Under the pieces are notes generated by a model. The model was not told where the DNA came from, made no database searches, and saw only the letters and a list, made by a program, of their open reading frames with translations. The translations under genes were made by a program, and so were the position numbers. A DNA stretch of 64,000 nucleotides from Thermoanaerobaculia bacterium (GTDB lineage Bacteria; Acidobacteriota; Thermoanaerobaculia; Multivoradales; J023). Below, piece after piece: positions 10,401 to 18,653 of the stretch. Where the stretch lies: contig JALCBJ010000026.1 in the NCBI GenBank assembly GCA_028066595.1, forward strand, positions 1 to 64,000, written 5' to 3'. The first letter of the stretch is position 1. Each line of letters begins with the position of its first letter.

Positions 10401-13400
10401 CATGTCCGCCTCGCCGAGGAACTCGAGGTCGGGGCGGCGGAGCTGCTCCCACTCGTGGCGGTGAGCGACGGCGCTCCGGCGGAGCCTAGCGTCTGGGGGG
10501 TCGCGGCCACGGCCGCACGTTCGGGGCTCAAGCGCTTCGAGGATGGCCGCTTCGTTCCGAGCTTTCAGAATGCGCTCGGCGAGACCCGCCGCGACGCGCT
10601 CGTCGCCGCCTACTTGCAGCTGTCCATCGCGCGGGATCCGAACCTGAAGCGAACGGTCACGGACCGGGAGACGCTCTACAGCCACCTCCTGCTCGACGTG
10701 AACGTCACCAGCGCGGTGCCGACGAGCCGCCTCGTCGAGGCGATGAGTTCGCTTCAACTCTACATCAGCCGGGCGCTCGCCGGTCGGGAGCGGGACGTCG
10801 GCTTCGCCGAGCCCGGACAGGACCCCGTCGACGGCGACGAATCCCTCCCAGGCCACCGAGAGCGCCTCGCCGGGCAGTGGCAGCTCGACAAGTACTACCG
10901 ACTCTGGGAGGCCAACCAGAAGCTCCTGCTCTATCCACAGAATTACATCGAGCCGGATCTGCGCTACATCAGCTCACCGGAGTTCGAAGATCTGCTGAGC
11001 GCCGTCTCTCGCAGCGACATCAACGAGAATGACATCGAAAATGCGGTCAACGCGTACATGGCTGGCCTCGCCCAATGCTGTGACTTGAGCGTATGTAGCA
11101 TCTACGTCGAACGCGAGGAAAGTCCTGTTCTGCCACTCAACGCGACCTACCATTTCTTGGCCGCCGCCAACTGGGAAAAGGGTCGGTTCTTCTATCGCAA
11201 CCTCGAGGTGGACAACAAGACGATCGCCAATCTCCCTGACGCGAAGCAGTTTCTGAAGGCGCTCGACTGGACGTACTGGCAGGAAGTGGTCATCCCGCAG
11301 ACCTACGAAATCCTCTCGGACGTCGCGATCGCCTTCTGGGAGAACCGCTATTTCTTCTTCTGGTTGGAGCTCGAAGAGCAACGAACCCAAGATGGAGCTG
11401 GTAAAGAGACGATTACCGCGCGCATTCATCCTCGCTACATGCGCTGTGACGCAAATGCCTTCACCGGCACCATGCGCACGCCCGCTCTGGTCGCCAAGGG
11501 TGCCCCCGCGGAATTGACGATCGACAATGGTGCCTTCTCGTGGCGTGGCCCAGAGCCCACCATGAATGGAACGTATCATCCGGTCGTCCGAACGGGCCGA
11601 TTCTCACTCAGCGCGTCCGACGCCAACGCCGAGGCCGCACCCGAGCTGTCGCCCGCATTGCTGGTCACGTTCGGGGTCGATTTCAAAGGCAATCGGGCGG
11701 CTTTGAAGATGACGCTCACACCGGAGTGGGCCGAAGCCCAGTTGTCATGGGGAGAGAAGCTCGATCTCGCCTTCAACGACAACGCTCCCCCAGCATACGC
11801 AGGCCTTTCTCCTCGCGTACCGTCCGCGGACTCATGCCTGGTCGAAAACGACACGACTGACAAGACGTACCTCCACCACGACCCCTCTCTGAGCACGGTT
11901 TACGAGCACAACACTCCCCATGTGAGTCGGATCCGAGACTTCGCCATTGTCTCCAAAGCGGACAGCGGCAAAGCCCAGGCACGATTCAAGCCGGCGCCAG
12001 CGCTGGGGCTCGGCATCGGCTCGATCAGGGTTTATGGAGATACAGGTCATTGCTACTTCATTCTCCTGAATCGGGGTGCGACGAGCTCCGGCTACGACCC
12101 CGATGGGACCTACGAGTTCATGACGGCGTCGGAGGGGACCATCATCCAGACAAGGATTGTGCTCCATTTCACAGTCCAAGCCGAGCAGCCTCGAACGATG
12201 ACCATGGATACGGACTGGATCAACAGTCCACGACCGGATCCCGTCAAGAAGAGCTTGAGTGGACTCAACTTTGGTTTCAGCTCGACCGGTTCCGTCAGCT
12301 TCCACGTCGATGACGAGAAAATCGACGCCGAGGTCGCGCTGCCCGACGAATGGGGGCTCGCTTTCGGGGAAACCGCGACACTCAGCATCGAGTTCTTCGT
12401 ACGGCGGCACTTTGCCCCGACATTGGCGGTCGACATGATTGTCGACGATGTGGATGAAACGGTAGTGGTCGACCCGTATGACCTGAGCGAAACCACGAGA
12501 GAGCACTTCCTCGGGTCCTTCGATCTCCGTCCAGCCACGGGCAAATCGGACGTCGTTTGGACGCTCACCAACGAGCTCGGGTCGCGCAACTTCGTTCACA
12601 TCATCGACGATCCAGCCGCGCCTCTCGACACGACACACTTGCTGCTCAACTCCTCCTCGGCACTCGGTGGGCTCGCGCGAACGATGCCGCTCCCCGGCGG
12701 CGTCGAAAGCGTGTTCACCTGGGAGAACCAAAGGCGCCGCGAGGACCTCGGCACCTTCGTCGACGATCTGAAGACGAAGCTGAAGGTGATCTACCCTGAT
12801 GATAAATCAGAGCTCGATCCGGATCGGATTCCGCCGCAGCCGGAAGCGTCGTTGTTCGACTTCGATGCCGCGTACGGCGGCTACGGATGGGAGGTCTTCT
12901 TCCACATTCCAACGGCGGTGGCGGTCGGCCTGTCGAAAGGCGAGCAGCATGACGAGGCGATCCGCTGGTTGGAAAAAGTCTACAACCCCAATCTCGACGA
13001 ACCCTGGCAAGTCTTCCCGCTCCGTGACGCCGAGCTCCCGGCAGCAGGTCCGGTCTTCGACACCGGCGATGTGATCGTCGACCCCGATCGCATCGCGGCC
13101 GACTACCCCTTCTACTATCAACAAGCGACCATCCGGCGTTATCTCGAGACGCTGATCGCCGCCGGCGATTCCGCCTACGAAGGCGAAACCCAGGAGACGC
13201 TCCAGCAAGCAAAAGCGATTTATGTCGCGGCCAAGCAGCTCTTTCATGAGAATTTGGGCGACACGTTGGAGATCTTGACCAACCACGCCTGGACCAACCC
13301 CACCCTCGCACAGGCGGCCGCCGACGACTTCAACGGCTTCTTGCCCCCCTACAACCAGGAGCTGCGCACTCTCTATGACACCATCGAGGGGCGTCTCCAC

Positions 13401-15077
13401 AACCTCAGACATTGGCTCGACATCGACGGCGAACCGCTCAATATTCCTTTGCTCGCCGCGCCGATCGACCCACGACTGCTTCAGCTCGCCGCCAAGGGCT
13501 CGCTGTCGCTCGAAGCGGTCGCACGCGCGGAGCAGGAAGAGGTCGCGCCGCAGTTCCTGCTCGAATTTTTCGACGTTGCACGATCGGCCAAGGGATACGT
13601 CGCCAACCTGCAGAAGACGAGTGAACGATTGCTCGCCGCGATGGAAAAGCTGAGCGACGCGGAGCTCGATGCATTTCGGAGAGGACGTTCCCGCGACAAA
13701 GTCGCCCGTTCCGCGTGCTTGCAGGAGCTCGTCGTCAACGCGGCACAAAAGTACGTCGCAGTCAAGGAGGCGAGCCACAAGAGTGCCTGGGTGACGCTGA
13801 CGCAGCACACCGCCCAGCTCCTGGAAGCCTACCGCCGTTTGGGCGCGGCCCGCCTCGAACAGAAGGTGAGTAAGCTCAATGAAACGAGCACCGAGGTCCA
13901 GGCAAACGCCGCGTACCGGCATGTGCTCACGACTTCGCCGTTTCCGAACATTGCCGGTACGTCGAACGGTGGCGCTCGGCCCGAGGAGGGGGCAAAGGCG
14001 GCGATCTTTCGGTTGATCCTGTGGCAACTGTCGGACGACGCAGTCCAAACGGCCCTGGGCGCTGCCTCCGGTGCTCGGAAAGCGGTCATTGAGCTGGCCA
14101 GCCGGGTGCAGGTGGTCACGAGTCAGACTGTCACCGCACTTCGTGAGCTCGCCGAGGCGAAAAGCCTTCGGGACAAGGAAAAACGGTCGCTCGAGAACAT
14201 TGAGAATGATTTACAGGATCTCGAGGATATCGAGAGGGAGATCGACAGCAGCCTGATCAATGCCAGCTTCTACAAGGAGCTGGCCCAGCGTCTGGGGGAG
14301 GTGTTTTCGGATGAATGGGTGGCAGCGACGAGCTTCTGCCAGCTACTGGTCGCGCTCTACGTCGACGAGAATGGCGCTGATGCCGCCGAGCTGCTGAAGC
14401 CCTTCCAAAAGGACGAGCCTCGAGATCTCATCGACAAGCAGGTCGCGGCCGCGGGACTCGCGCTCGGTATCGAGAGGGTCGAGGAGGCGTACATCCGCGC
14501 GGCCATGAGTGCTGATGGAGGATCAGCGCGCATGAGCTTCCCGCTCAGCGAACTCCCCGCCCTCGGCGGAGACACCTCGACCTTGGCGACCCTCGCCGAC
14601 CAGGGCGAGGTCTACTTCGAGCTGACCGACGAAATGTTCGACACCCTCTATCCAGGCCAATACGACCGGCGCATCGAGAGCGTGGACATCCGCTTCCCCG
14701 GGCTCGCCAAGGCGGGCCTCAGCCCGCACGCGCGCCTGACGCAGATCAGCAACACGCGCTACGCGACAAGGGAGCGCGATCCCCGCAAGGGCGGCAGGAT
14801 CCGCAAGGATCGTCACGCCCTCCAGAGCATCCTTCTCGGCGCAGCGGAGACCGACACGGCAAGCTTTGAACGTCGCGAGGGGTACCTCAAGCGGTTCCAG
14901 AACACGGGCGTGGAATCGCGCTGGCACCTCGTCCTGCCCGCGGTACTCGAGCTCAAGCGCCGCAGCGGCAAAGGTCGGAGCAAGGCATGGCGCGGTGCAG
15001 CGGAACGTCACTTCGAGACGTTGAAGCGGCACCTAGATGAGATCGAGTTCGGGGTGACGTTCTCAGGACGCTGGTAG
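7449..15077 (+). CDS. Tc (ABC) toxin A subunit, TcA-like
   Basis: 2,542 aa. TcA subunits form the pentameric pore and receptor-binding part of Tc toxins and inject a TcB-TcC cocoon's cargo into eukaryotic cells. The order of landmarks fits the family: a helical shell in the first ~1,100 residues, the neuraminidase-like/ABC-toxin region from ~1144 (YYRLWEANQKLLLYPQNYIE), the helical region with FDFDAAYGGYGWEVFFHIP near 1802 and AIRWLEKVYNPN, and the C-terminal TcB-binding part near 2274-2542 (FYKELAQRLGEVF; VYFELTDEMFDTLYPGQYDR). It has no signal peptide, as usual. An AGGAG lies about 14 bases before the ATG. No TcB/TcC (SpvB plus RHS cocoon) lies in the window, so the subunit is an orphan here. 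The extreme C-terminus carries basic patches absent in the typical family end. Confidence 0.9.
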   Translation: MGVTNTSPEHEASRRRSTQERAASRTHFPAAKSKEKADIRRRGLRSPRSIPFSELAQNPLYALVAQATLPEGLKIELARFGFATPADVVALESARALREHLRQREGQGESPPEAISEFYAQARREAIRGYRLMRHVLALKDPMNQGLLHTRARLPSAVEEALREAGGQAFAKPSSLQSNQSVAAYLRHLYRIATGLDKDLGIFPTAAGETHPLLKRRPDLAKLVLSESNLKQEISTVHLVNEVLEAGLDDDVDLDDLFYPVALPFDQPAQETRTALFQIGGTTLNSIRARTEPSSFPLRAGFRLAGDQAGLLSMTATEVALLAETGVRSDGDNPLTLEDLYGTSDNAEACQVARLLSSFELDFDELAQALGLYVVLQENGEEVAPRQFAAVLFDREESPEIVDGVVHLDGRPMTPPYLRALHYLVRLYRSTGLAFHHLNWLLATPGAIADNQHDSPSNARRRITDTGLRILATYPLYRDSFDLGPEAFAALFGEICPFWRADTVRPGQENITAGLEQTEVSFLHALFGDDSPRLHALLAAQATSINDAELREIVRRGLSLSELELAALVDALGASHPIETGLTASGLGALYRLSTIFRMIGWPLLPGLALTKLVSAQVMPDDALWVGLTGLNLSPEDTERLCTSLDWLVELSRFMKEEELSPDTLLQLLTETDDARPLEASTADRDWLNKLASAAAPTRLGPDAFRAFETWVAQDDTVDSDVWHQHLSAPEGLYRPSSGVFLPDQDRAAIDAACRGVLSERGVDLQNSTNTDQLDRLISHLERIRDVQGRIVSRNLPALGANVTVEASRALIRWAQTDPLDALDELLPSDRDGDDQIDAVARRRLEELRRYVAAVDAFGFGDMSLELIADHPQWLAAEAAHTVNGADAPKPLDLLQLVYLQRFETLQVGGASDEAWLGYLKLAREARPGDTASGGAKQRWRDGCVEALAILLGCPVGDATAYVDALVGADEVPDDVRTIDAFARHVRLAEELEVGAAELLPLVAVSDGAPAEPSVWGVAATAARSGLKRFEDGRFVPSFQNALGETRRDALVAAYLQLSIARDPNLKRTVTDRETLYSHLLLDVNVTSAVPTSRLVEAMSSLQLYISRALAGRERDVGFAEPGQDPVDGDESLPGHRERLAGQWQLDKYYRLWEANQKLLLYPQNYIEPDLRYISSPEFEDLLSAVSRSDINENDIENAVNAYMAGLAQCCDLSVCSIYVEREESPVLPLNATYHFLAAANWEKGRFFYRNLEVDNKTIANLPDAKQFLKALDWTYWQEVVIPQTYEILSDVAIAFWENRYFFFWLELEEQRTQDGAGKETITARIHPRYMRCDANAFTGTMRTPALVAKGAPAELTIDNGAFSWRGPEPTMNGTYHPVVRTGRFSLSASDANAEAAPELSPALLVTFGVDFKGNRAALKMTLTPEWAEAQLSWGEKLDLAFNDNAPPAYAGLSPRVPSADSCLVENDTTDKTYLHHDPSLSTVYEHNTPHVSRIRDFAIVSKADSGKAQARFKPAPALGLGIGSIRVYGDTGHCYFILLNRGATSSGYDPDGTYEFMTASEGTIIQTRIVLHFTVQAEQPRTMTMDTDWINSPRPDPVKKSLSGLNFGFSSTGSVSFHVDDEKIDAEVALPDEWGLAFGETATLSIEFFVRRHFAPTLAVDMIVDDVDETVVVDPYDLSETTREHFLGSFDLRPATGKSDVVWTLTNELGSRNFVHIIDDPAAPLDTTHLLLNSSSALGGLARTMPLPGGVESVFTWENQRRREDLGTFVDDLKTKLKVIYPDDKSELDPDRIPPQPEASLFDFDAAYGGYGWEVFFHIPTAVAVGLSKGEQHDEAIRWLEKVYNPNLDEPWQVFPLRDAELPAAGPVFDTGDVIVDPDRIAADYPFYYQQATIRRYLETLIAAGDSAYEGETQETLQQAKAIYVAAKQLFHENLGDTLEILTNHAWTNPTLAQAAADDFNGFLPPYNQELRTLYDTIEGRLHNLRHWLDIDGEPLNIPLLAAPIDPRLLQLAAKGSLSLEAVARAEQEEVAPQFLLEFFDVARSAKGYVANLQKTSERLLAAMEKLSDAELDAFRRGRSRDKVARSACLQELVVNAAQKYVAVKEASHKSAWVTLTQHTAQLLEAYRRLGAARLEQKVSKLNETSTEVQANAAYRHVLTTSPFPNIAGTSNGGARPEEGAKAAIFRLILWQLSDDAVQTALGAASGARKAVIELASRVQVVTSQTVTALRELAEAKSLRDKEKRSLENIENDLQDLEDIEREIDSSLINASFYKELAQRLGEVFSDEWVAATSFCQLLVALYVDENGADAAELLKPFQKDEPRDLIDKQVAAAGLALGIERVEEAYIRAAMSADGGSARMSFPLSELPALGGDTSTLATLADQGEVYFELTDEMFDTLYPGQYDRRIESVDIRFPGLAKAGLSPHARLTQISNTRYATRERDPRKGGRIRKDRHALQSILLGAAETDTASFERREGYLKRFQNTGVESRWHLVLPAVLELKRRSGKGRSKAWRGAAERHFETLKRHLDEIEFGVTFSGRW

Positions 15078-15286
15078 GGCTACACCAATCTCGGCTCGCC
15101 CTTCACCTACGTCCGCTCGCCCGCTCGATGACGAATCAGACTCAGGTAGCGATCGCCGCCGGCGAGCGCTACGATCTGATGTTCACGATGCCGAGTGGCT
15201 GGTCGAGCACCGCTACCGTCACGACCCGCGACATCCGCGGCCGCACCACCCTCGGCACCGTCTCGACGCCGATCTTGGCGAGCTAA
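15078..15286 (+). pseudogene. Cupredoxin/multicopper-oxidase-like 3' fragment
   Basis: Right after the TcA stop, one frame reads GYTNLGSPFTYVRS and closes at a TGA. From 15128 a second frame reads VAIAAGERYDLMF followed by ATVTTRDIRGRTTLGTV and a TAA. The AAGERYD...DIRG...LGTV pattern resembles the final part of plastocyanin-like domains of multicopper oxidases. The piece is about 70 codons, needs a frame change and lacks any 5' part, so I treat it as a decayed fragment. The family assignment is from memory of the pattern and could be wrong. Confidence 0.35.
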
Positions 15287-15291
15287 CGGGG

Positions 15292-15326
15292 GGCGCCGAC
15301 CGCGATTCCTCGACCGCGGGAGCGCC
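15292..15326. terminator. GC-rich hairpin between convergent genes
   Basis: GGCGC at 15292-15296 pairs with GCGCC at 15322-15326, and CCGCG at 15300-15304 pairs with CGCGG at 15315-15319, leaving a 10-base loop. It lies between the rightward TcA gene and the leftward peptidase gene. There is no T-run on either side, so it is at best a structured 3' end rather than a classical intrinsic terminator. Confidence 0.35.
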
Positions 15327-15367
15327 ACGTAACCCTCCCGAACGCAGCCCGCGAACGGGACTGGGCG

Positions 15368-17020
15368 TCAGTCGCGCGCTTGCGTGCTGGCATCGCGCAG
15401 CGCCTTGAATTCGCTGCCTTCCGCCCAGTTGGGCCAGTCCTCACTATTGCCGAGTCGTTCGGCGACCGCGTGAATCAACTGGGCGTCGCGGATGATGCCG
15501 CTCAGATCCCAGTCAGGCGACCATTCGTCGCTCTGTTGGTGATAGTCGTTGGCAGCATAGTCTGCCTTGATCTGCGCCGCCCGTTCCTTGCCGCCGTCGA
15601 CGAGATCGCTACCCGATTGGAAGCTGACGGCCGGTACACCCACCTGCGCAAAGGCAAAATGGTCGGAGCGGAAAAAGCTGCCCGCAGCCGGGTTGGGGTC
15701 CGGTGAATAGCTCCGCCCCATCTTGGCCGCTTCCTCGACCATCACGTCGAGTAGACCGAGCTTGGCACTGCCCGAGATCGAGAAATCCCGAGTCGGGCCA
15801 TGGACACCGGGTGCGTCGACGTTGATCACCCCGACCGTCGTCTCCAACGGATAGACCGGATTGGCAGCATAGTACTTCGCGCCTAGCAGCCCGCTTTCCT
15901 CTGCGCCGACAGCAAGAAAGACGAGGCTGCGCTCGGTCCCTCCGCTCTCCGCGAACGCGCGGCCCATCTCGATCATGAATGCCAATCCTGTGGCGTTGTC
16001 GATCGCACCGTTGTAGATCGTGTCACCCGTTTCGTCGGGTACGCCGACCCCCAGGTGATCATGGTGTCCGGTGAAGAGGATGTGCTCGTCGGGGCGCTCC
16101 GTCCCGGGCAGAATACCGACGACATTCTTCGCGGCGATCTGTTCGCTGCGGGAGACCAGGGTGGCATCGATGGTCGCGCCCAGATCCATCGGCTGGAAGT
16201 CGCGGCGCTGCGCCATGGCCTTGACCTCTTCATAGCTCGTGCCTGCCGCCTCGAAGATCCGGCTGGCGATATCGACATGCATCCAGCCCTGCAGCGCCGA
16301 ATGCGCCGCCGCGGGATCCACGCGGACGATATCCAGGGTCACATCGTTGCCGTTGGCGATGACGCCCCAGGGATAGCTGGCCGGTTTGGTCTCGTGGATG
16401 ACCAGCACGCCCGCCGCCCCGCGCCGCGCGGCTTCCTCGTATTTGTAGGTCCAGCGGCCGTAGTAGGTCATCGCCTCGCCGCCGAAATCGCCCTCGCCGC
16501 TTTCGAAATCGGGGTCGTTGACGAGGGCCACGATCACCTTGCCCGCCACATCTACATCCTTGAAATCGGACCAGTCGCGCTCGGGCGCATGGGTTCCGTA
16601 TCCGACGAAGAGCAAGGGTGCGTCTTCGAGCCGGACCTCCGACATGCCGTTGACGGGCGAGCGCACTGCGAGATCCTGGTCCTGCACCATGGCGACACGT
16701 TCGCCGCCGATGTCGATGAACAGTTGCGGATCGTCAGTCATGGTCGAACGATTGAGGATCACGTCCTGCGTCCAGGCACGAGAGCCGTCGGACCGCAAGT
16801 CGCCGCCCGGCTGGAGCCCGATGCTGGCGAAGGCGCCTGACAGGTAGGCGACTGTCTTGTCCTCGCCCGGTGTGCCCGGCGCGCGGCCTTCGAACCAATC
16901 GTCCGACAAAGTGCGGACGTGTTGGTCGAGGCGCTCCGCGGAAAAGTCCTGCGCTGCGGCAGGAAGGGGGGCAGTAAGCGCGATGACAACGGCAATGGAG
17001 GCGGCGAGCAAGCGGATCAT
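15368..17020 (-). CDS. Secreted M28 family zinc aminopeptidase
   Basis: 550 aa with a clear Sec signal peptide (cleavage after AAAA near residue 23). A PA-type insert lies roughly at 135-250, then the M28 catalytic domain. The two-zinc ligands are visible: HHDH at 319-322, Asp341 in AIDNATG, the catalytic and ligand pair Glu374-Glu375 in VGAEESGLLG, Asp402 in VDAPG, and His454 in FRSDHFAF. It therefore should be an active periplasmic or extracellular exopeptidase releasing N-terminal residues. It stands alone, converging on the TcA gene. The start ATG gives a well-formed signal peptide. Its style resembles alphaproteobacterial M28 peptidases, so horizontal origin is possible but unproven. Confidence 0.9.
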   Translation of the reverse strand: MIRLLAASIAVVIALTAPLPAAAQDFSAERLDQHVRTLSDDWFEGRAPGTPGEDKTVAYLSGAFASIGLQPGGDLRSDGSRAWTQDVILNRSTMTDDPQLFIDIGGERVAMVQDQDLAVRSPVNGMSEVRLEDAPLLFVGYGTHAPERDWSDFKDVDVAGKVIVALVNDPDFESGEGDFGGEAMTYYGRWTYKYEEAARRGAAGVLVIHETKPASYPWGVIANGNDVTLDIVRVDPAAAHSALQGWMHVDIASRIFEAAGTSYEEVKAMAQRRDFQPMDLGATIDATLVSRSEQIAAKNVVGILPGTERPDEHILFTGHHDHLGVGVPDETGDTIYNGAIDNATGLAFMIEMGRAFAESGGTERSLVFLAVGAEESGLLGAKYYAANPVYPLETTVGVINVDAPGVHGPTRDFSISGSAKLGLLDVMVEEAAKMGRSYSPDPNPAAGSFFRSDHFAFAQVGVPAVSFQSGSDLVDGGKERAAQIKADYAANDYHQQSDEWSPDWDLSGIIRDAQLIHAVAERLGNSEDWPNWAEGSEFKALRDASTQARD

Positions 17021-17121
17021 AGCGGTCTCCTGGAGCTGGATGGCCGCGACCCTTCGGGTCGGGGGCTTAGTCGAAAGACTTCGATTTTCCTGAATATATA
17101 TCGAGTGGATCGTGGACTTCA

Positions 17122-17180
17122 GTCACCATCGAAGCGCGGCTGACGTAGGCGCGCGGAGAACGATGTCGTAGTCCGCCGCG
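17122..17180 (-). pseudogene. Fourth, decayed copy of the small tandem paralogue
   Basis: Reading leftward, the sequence gives ADYDIVLRAPTSAALRW and then a stop. This lines up with MTDYDIILSAPMPATLPERIRRW at the start of the neighbouring copies, with the ATG changed to GCG. The bases before it also match the spacer that separates the intact copies, including CTCTACTCGTAGAGCTCGGG at the end of the next copy. Everything beyond the first ~18 codons is gone. Confidence 0.6.
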
Positions 17181-17211
17181 GGCAACCACCTTGATGAGAG
17201 CAGGCTCGCCT

Positions 17212-17592
17212 CTACTCGTAGAGCTCGGGATGGGTGAGGTCGGAAGGGGGGATGGGCAACGGACCGTCGTACAAGTCGTATTCCACCTGGGTCGACAGCC
17301 ATTCGGCAAAGGCTCGAAGGGCCTGGTCTGTTGCCTCGTCGCGAAACGAGACAAGTGCGATGCGCTGCTCATCCATCAGTACTATGTGCGGATTTCCCGC
17401 CAACCTGTAGCGTGGCTCCTGCTCAGGCTCCTCCAATGCCAATTGCCGAAACTCAGGACAAAGGTAGAGGACGTATTGGTCGGGTGCCACTTCGAGCCAA
17501 GGCGCCGGACACTTGTCGATGAACCACCTGCGGATTCGCTCCGGAAGCGTCGCCGGCATGGGTGCACTAAAGATGATGTCGTAGTCCGTCAT
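17212..17592 (-). CDS. Small unknown protein, array copy A
   Basis: 126 aa, acidic at the C-terminus (SDLTHPELYE), no signal peptide or membrane segment. I do not recognise the family. It contains WF.DKCPAPWLEVAP and YLCPEFRQLAL in the N-terminal half, an LMDEQRIALVSFRDEAT strand-like centre and an EWLSTQVEYDLYDGP tail. It is a mosaic: N-terminal part as in copy B, C-terminal part as in copy C. Tandem families of small cytoplasmic proteins like this are often immunity proteins or toxin-neutralising decoys, but no toxin gene flanks it. It has no visible Shine-Dalgarno before the ATG, so it may be translated by coupling to the upstream copy. Confidence 0.7.
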   Translation of the reverse strand: MTDYDIIFSAPMPATLPERIRRWFIDKCPAPWLEVAPDQYVLYLCPEFRQLALEEPEQEPRYRLAGNPHIVLMDEQRIALVSFRDEATDQALRAFAEWLSTQVEYDLYDGPLPIPPSDLTHPELYE

Positions 17593-17628
17593 GGGCTGTA
17601 GGCCACGTCGATAGGAGCGGCTCGACCT

Positions 17629-18009
17629 CTACTCGTAGAGCCCGGGGGCCGTCATGTCGTCGAGCTGGATTGGTTTGGGACCGTAGTACTGATCGTAGTC
17701 CACCTCAGTCGAAAGCCACTCGACAAAGGCTCGAAGAGCCTTATCCGTCGCCTCGTCGCGAAACGACACCATCAAAATGCGCTGTTCATCCATCAGCACT
17801 ACGTGCGGATTTCCCGCCAACCTGTAGCGAGGCTCCCGGGCGGGCTTGTCCAATGCCAATTGCCGAAACTCAGGACAAAGGTAGAGGACGTATTGGCCGG
17901 GTGCCACTTCGAGCCAAGGCGCCGGGCACTTGTCAGTGAACCACCTTCGGATTCGCTCCGGAAGGGTGGCCGGCATGGGTGCACTAAGAATGATGTCGTA
18001 GTCCGTCAT
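17629..18009 (-). CDS. Small unknown protein, array copy B
   Basis: 126 aa, closest to copy A in its first ~80 residues (MTDYDIILSAPMPATLPER) but with a different tail (DYDQYYGPKPIQLDDMTAPG). Same likely fold and cytoplasmic location as its neighbours. The 36-base spacer to copy A matches the spacer to copy C, so the gene and spacer were duplicated as a unit. Function unknown. Confidence 0.7.
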   Translation of the reverse strand: MTDYDIILSAPMPATLPERIRRWFTDKCPAPWLEVAPGQYVLYLCPEFRQLALDKPAREPRYRLAGNPHVVLMDEQRILMVSFRDEATDKALRAFVEWLSTEVDYDQYYGPKPIQLDDMTAPGLYE

Positions 18010-18045
18010 GGGCTGTAGGCCACGTCGATAGGAGCGGCTCGACCT

Positions 18046-18423
18046 CTACTCGTAGAGCTCGGGATTTGTCAGGTCGGAAGGGGGGATGGGCAACGGACCG
18101 TCGTACAAGTCGTATTCCACCTGGGTCGACAGCCATTCGGCAAAGGCTCGAAGGGCCTGGTCTGTTGCCTCGTCGCGCCGCGACGCCAACAGCACGCGCC
18201 CATCCATCAACACCACGCACGGACGCCCAATCAACTTCTGGATAGGTTCGGAGATGACCCTTTCCAGGTCTATCTGGCGAACCTCTGGGTTGTTGTACAG
18301 GACGTACCGGTCGGGTACCACCTCCAGCCATAGCGCCGGACATTCTTCTGCGAACCATGTCCGGACACGCTCTGGAAGAGTGGCCTGCATAGGATCCTCG
18401 AGAACGATCTCATATTCGATCAT
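18046..18423 (-). CDS. Small unknown protein, array copy C (first gene of the array)
   Basis: 125 aa. The N-terminal half diverges from copies A and B (MIEYEIVLEDPMQATLPER; YNNPEVRQIDLER), while the C-terminal third is nearly identical to copy A. This is the 5'-most gene of the leftward array and the only one with a good ribosome site: GAGGAG two bases before the ATG at 18423. It therefore probably leads a three-gene operon. Function unknown. An immunity-like role is a guess from the array architecture. Confidence 0.7.
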   Translation of the reverse strand: MIEYEIVLEDPMQATLPERVRTWFAEECPALWLEVVPDRYVLYNNPEVRQIDLERVISEPIQKLIGRPCVVLMDGRVLLASRRDEATDQALRAFAEWLSTQVEYDLYDGPLPIPPSDLTNPELYE

Positions 18424-18623
18424 GGCTCCTCAATCATCTCAAAAAACAACACTCCTCATGCGATCGACTCCGTCGTCGGTCGGCTTGGGGCACGCGATGA
18501 GCACAGAGTTGTAGCGCTCCCTGAGGCACCCCTCGTCCCCGGGTCGCGGCTCTGACTAGGCCAGATCCTCGCCTCCTCGATGGATCATTCCCAACGCGTC
18601 CTGGCGCGAGGCTCAAGGAGTTC

Positions 18624-18643
18624 AGTCGCAGGAACAAGCGACT
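18624..18643 (+). terminator. Short hairpin with T-run downstream of the CobW-like gene
   Basis: AGTCGC (18624-18629) and GCGACT (18638-18643) form a 6-bp stem with an 8-base loop, followed on the plus strand by CTTTT. No plus-strand gene ends here. Read on the minus strand it sits just behind the stop of the CobW-like gene but lacks a T-run. Weak evidence. The remainder of 18424-18653 holds nothing else I can name apart from the start region of the small-gene array. Confidence 0.25.
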
Positions 18644-18653
18644 CTTTTGCAGA

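Larger units (their letters stand above)
17122..18423 (-). repeat. Tandem array of one gene: three intact copies and one remnant
   Basis: The repeat period is 417 bases, with 36-base spacers between the intact frames. The copy at 17212 is nearly identical to the one at 17629 over its 5' two-thirds. Over 107 bases (17237-17343) it is identical to the copy at 18046 (18071-18177). The array therefore arose by duplication and has been rearranged by recombination or gene conversion between copies. Confidence 0.85.
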
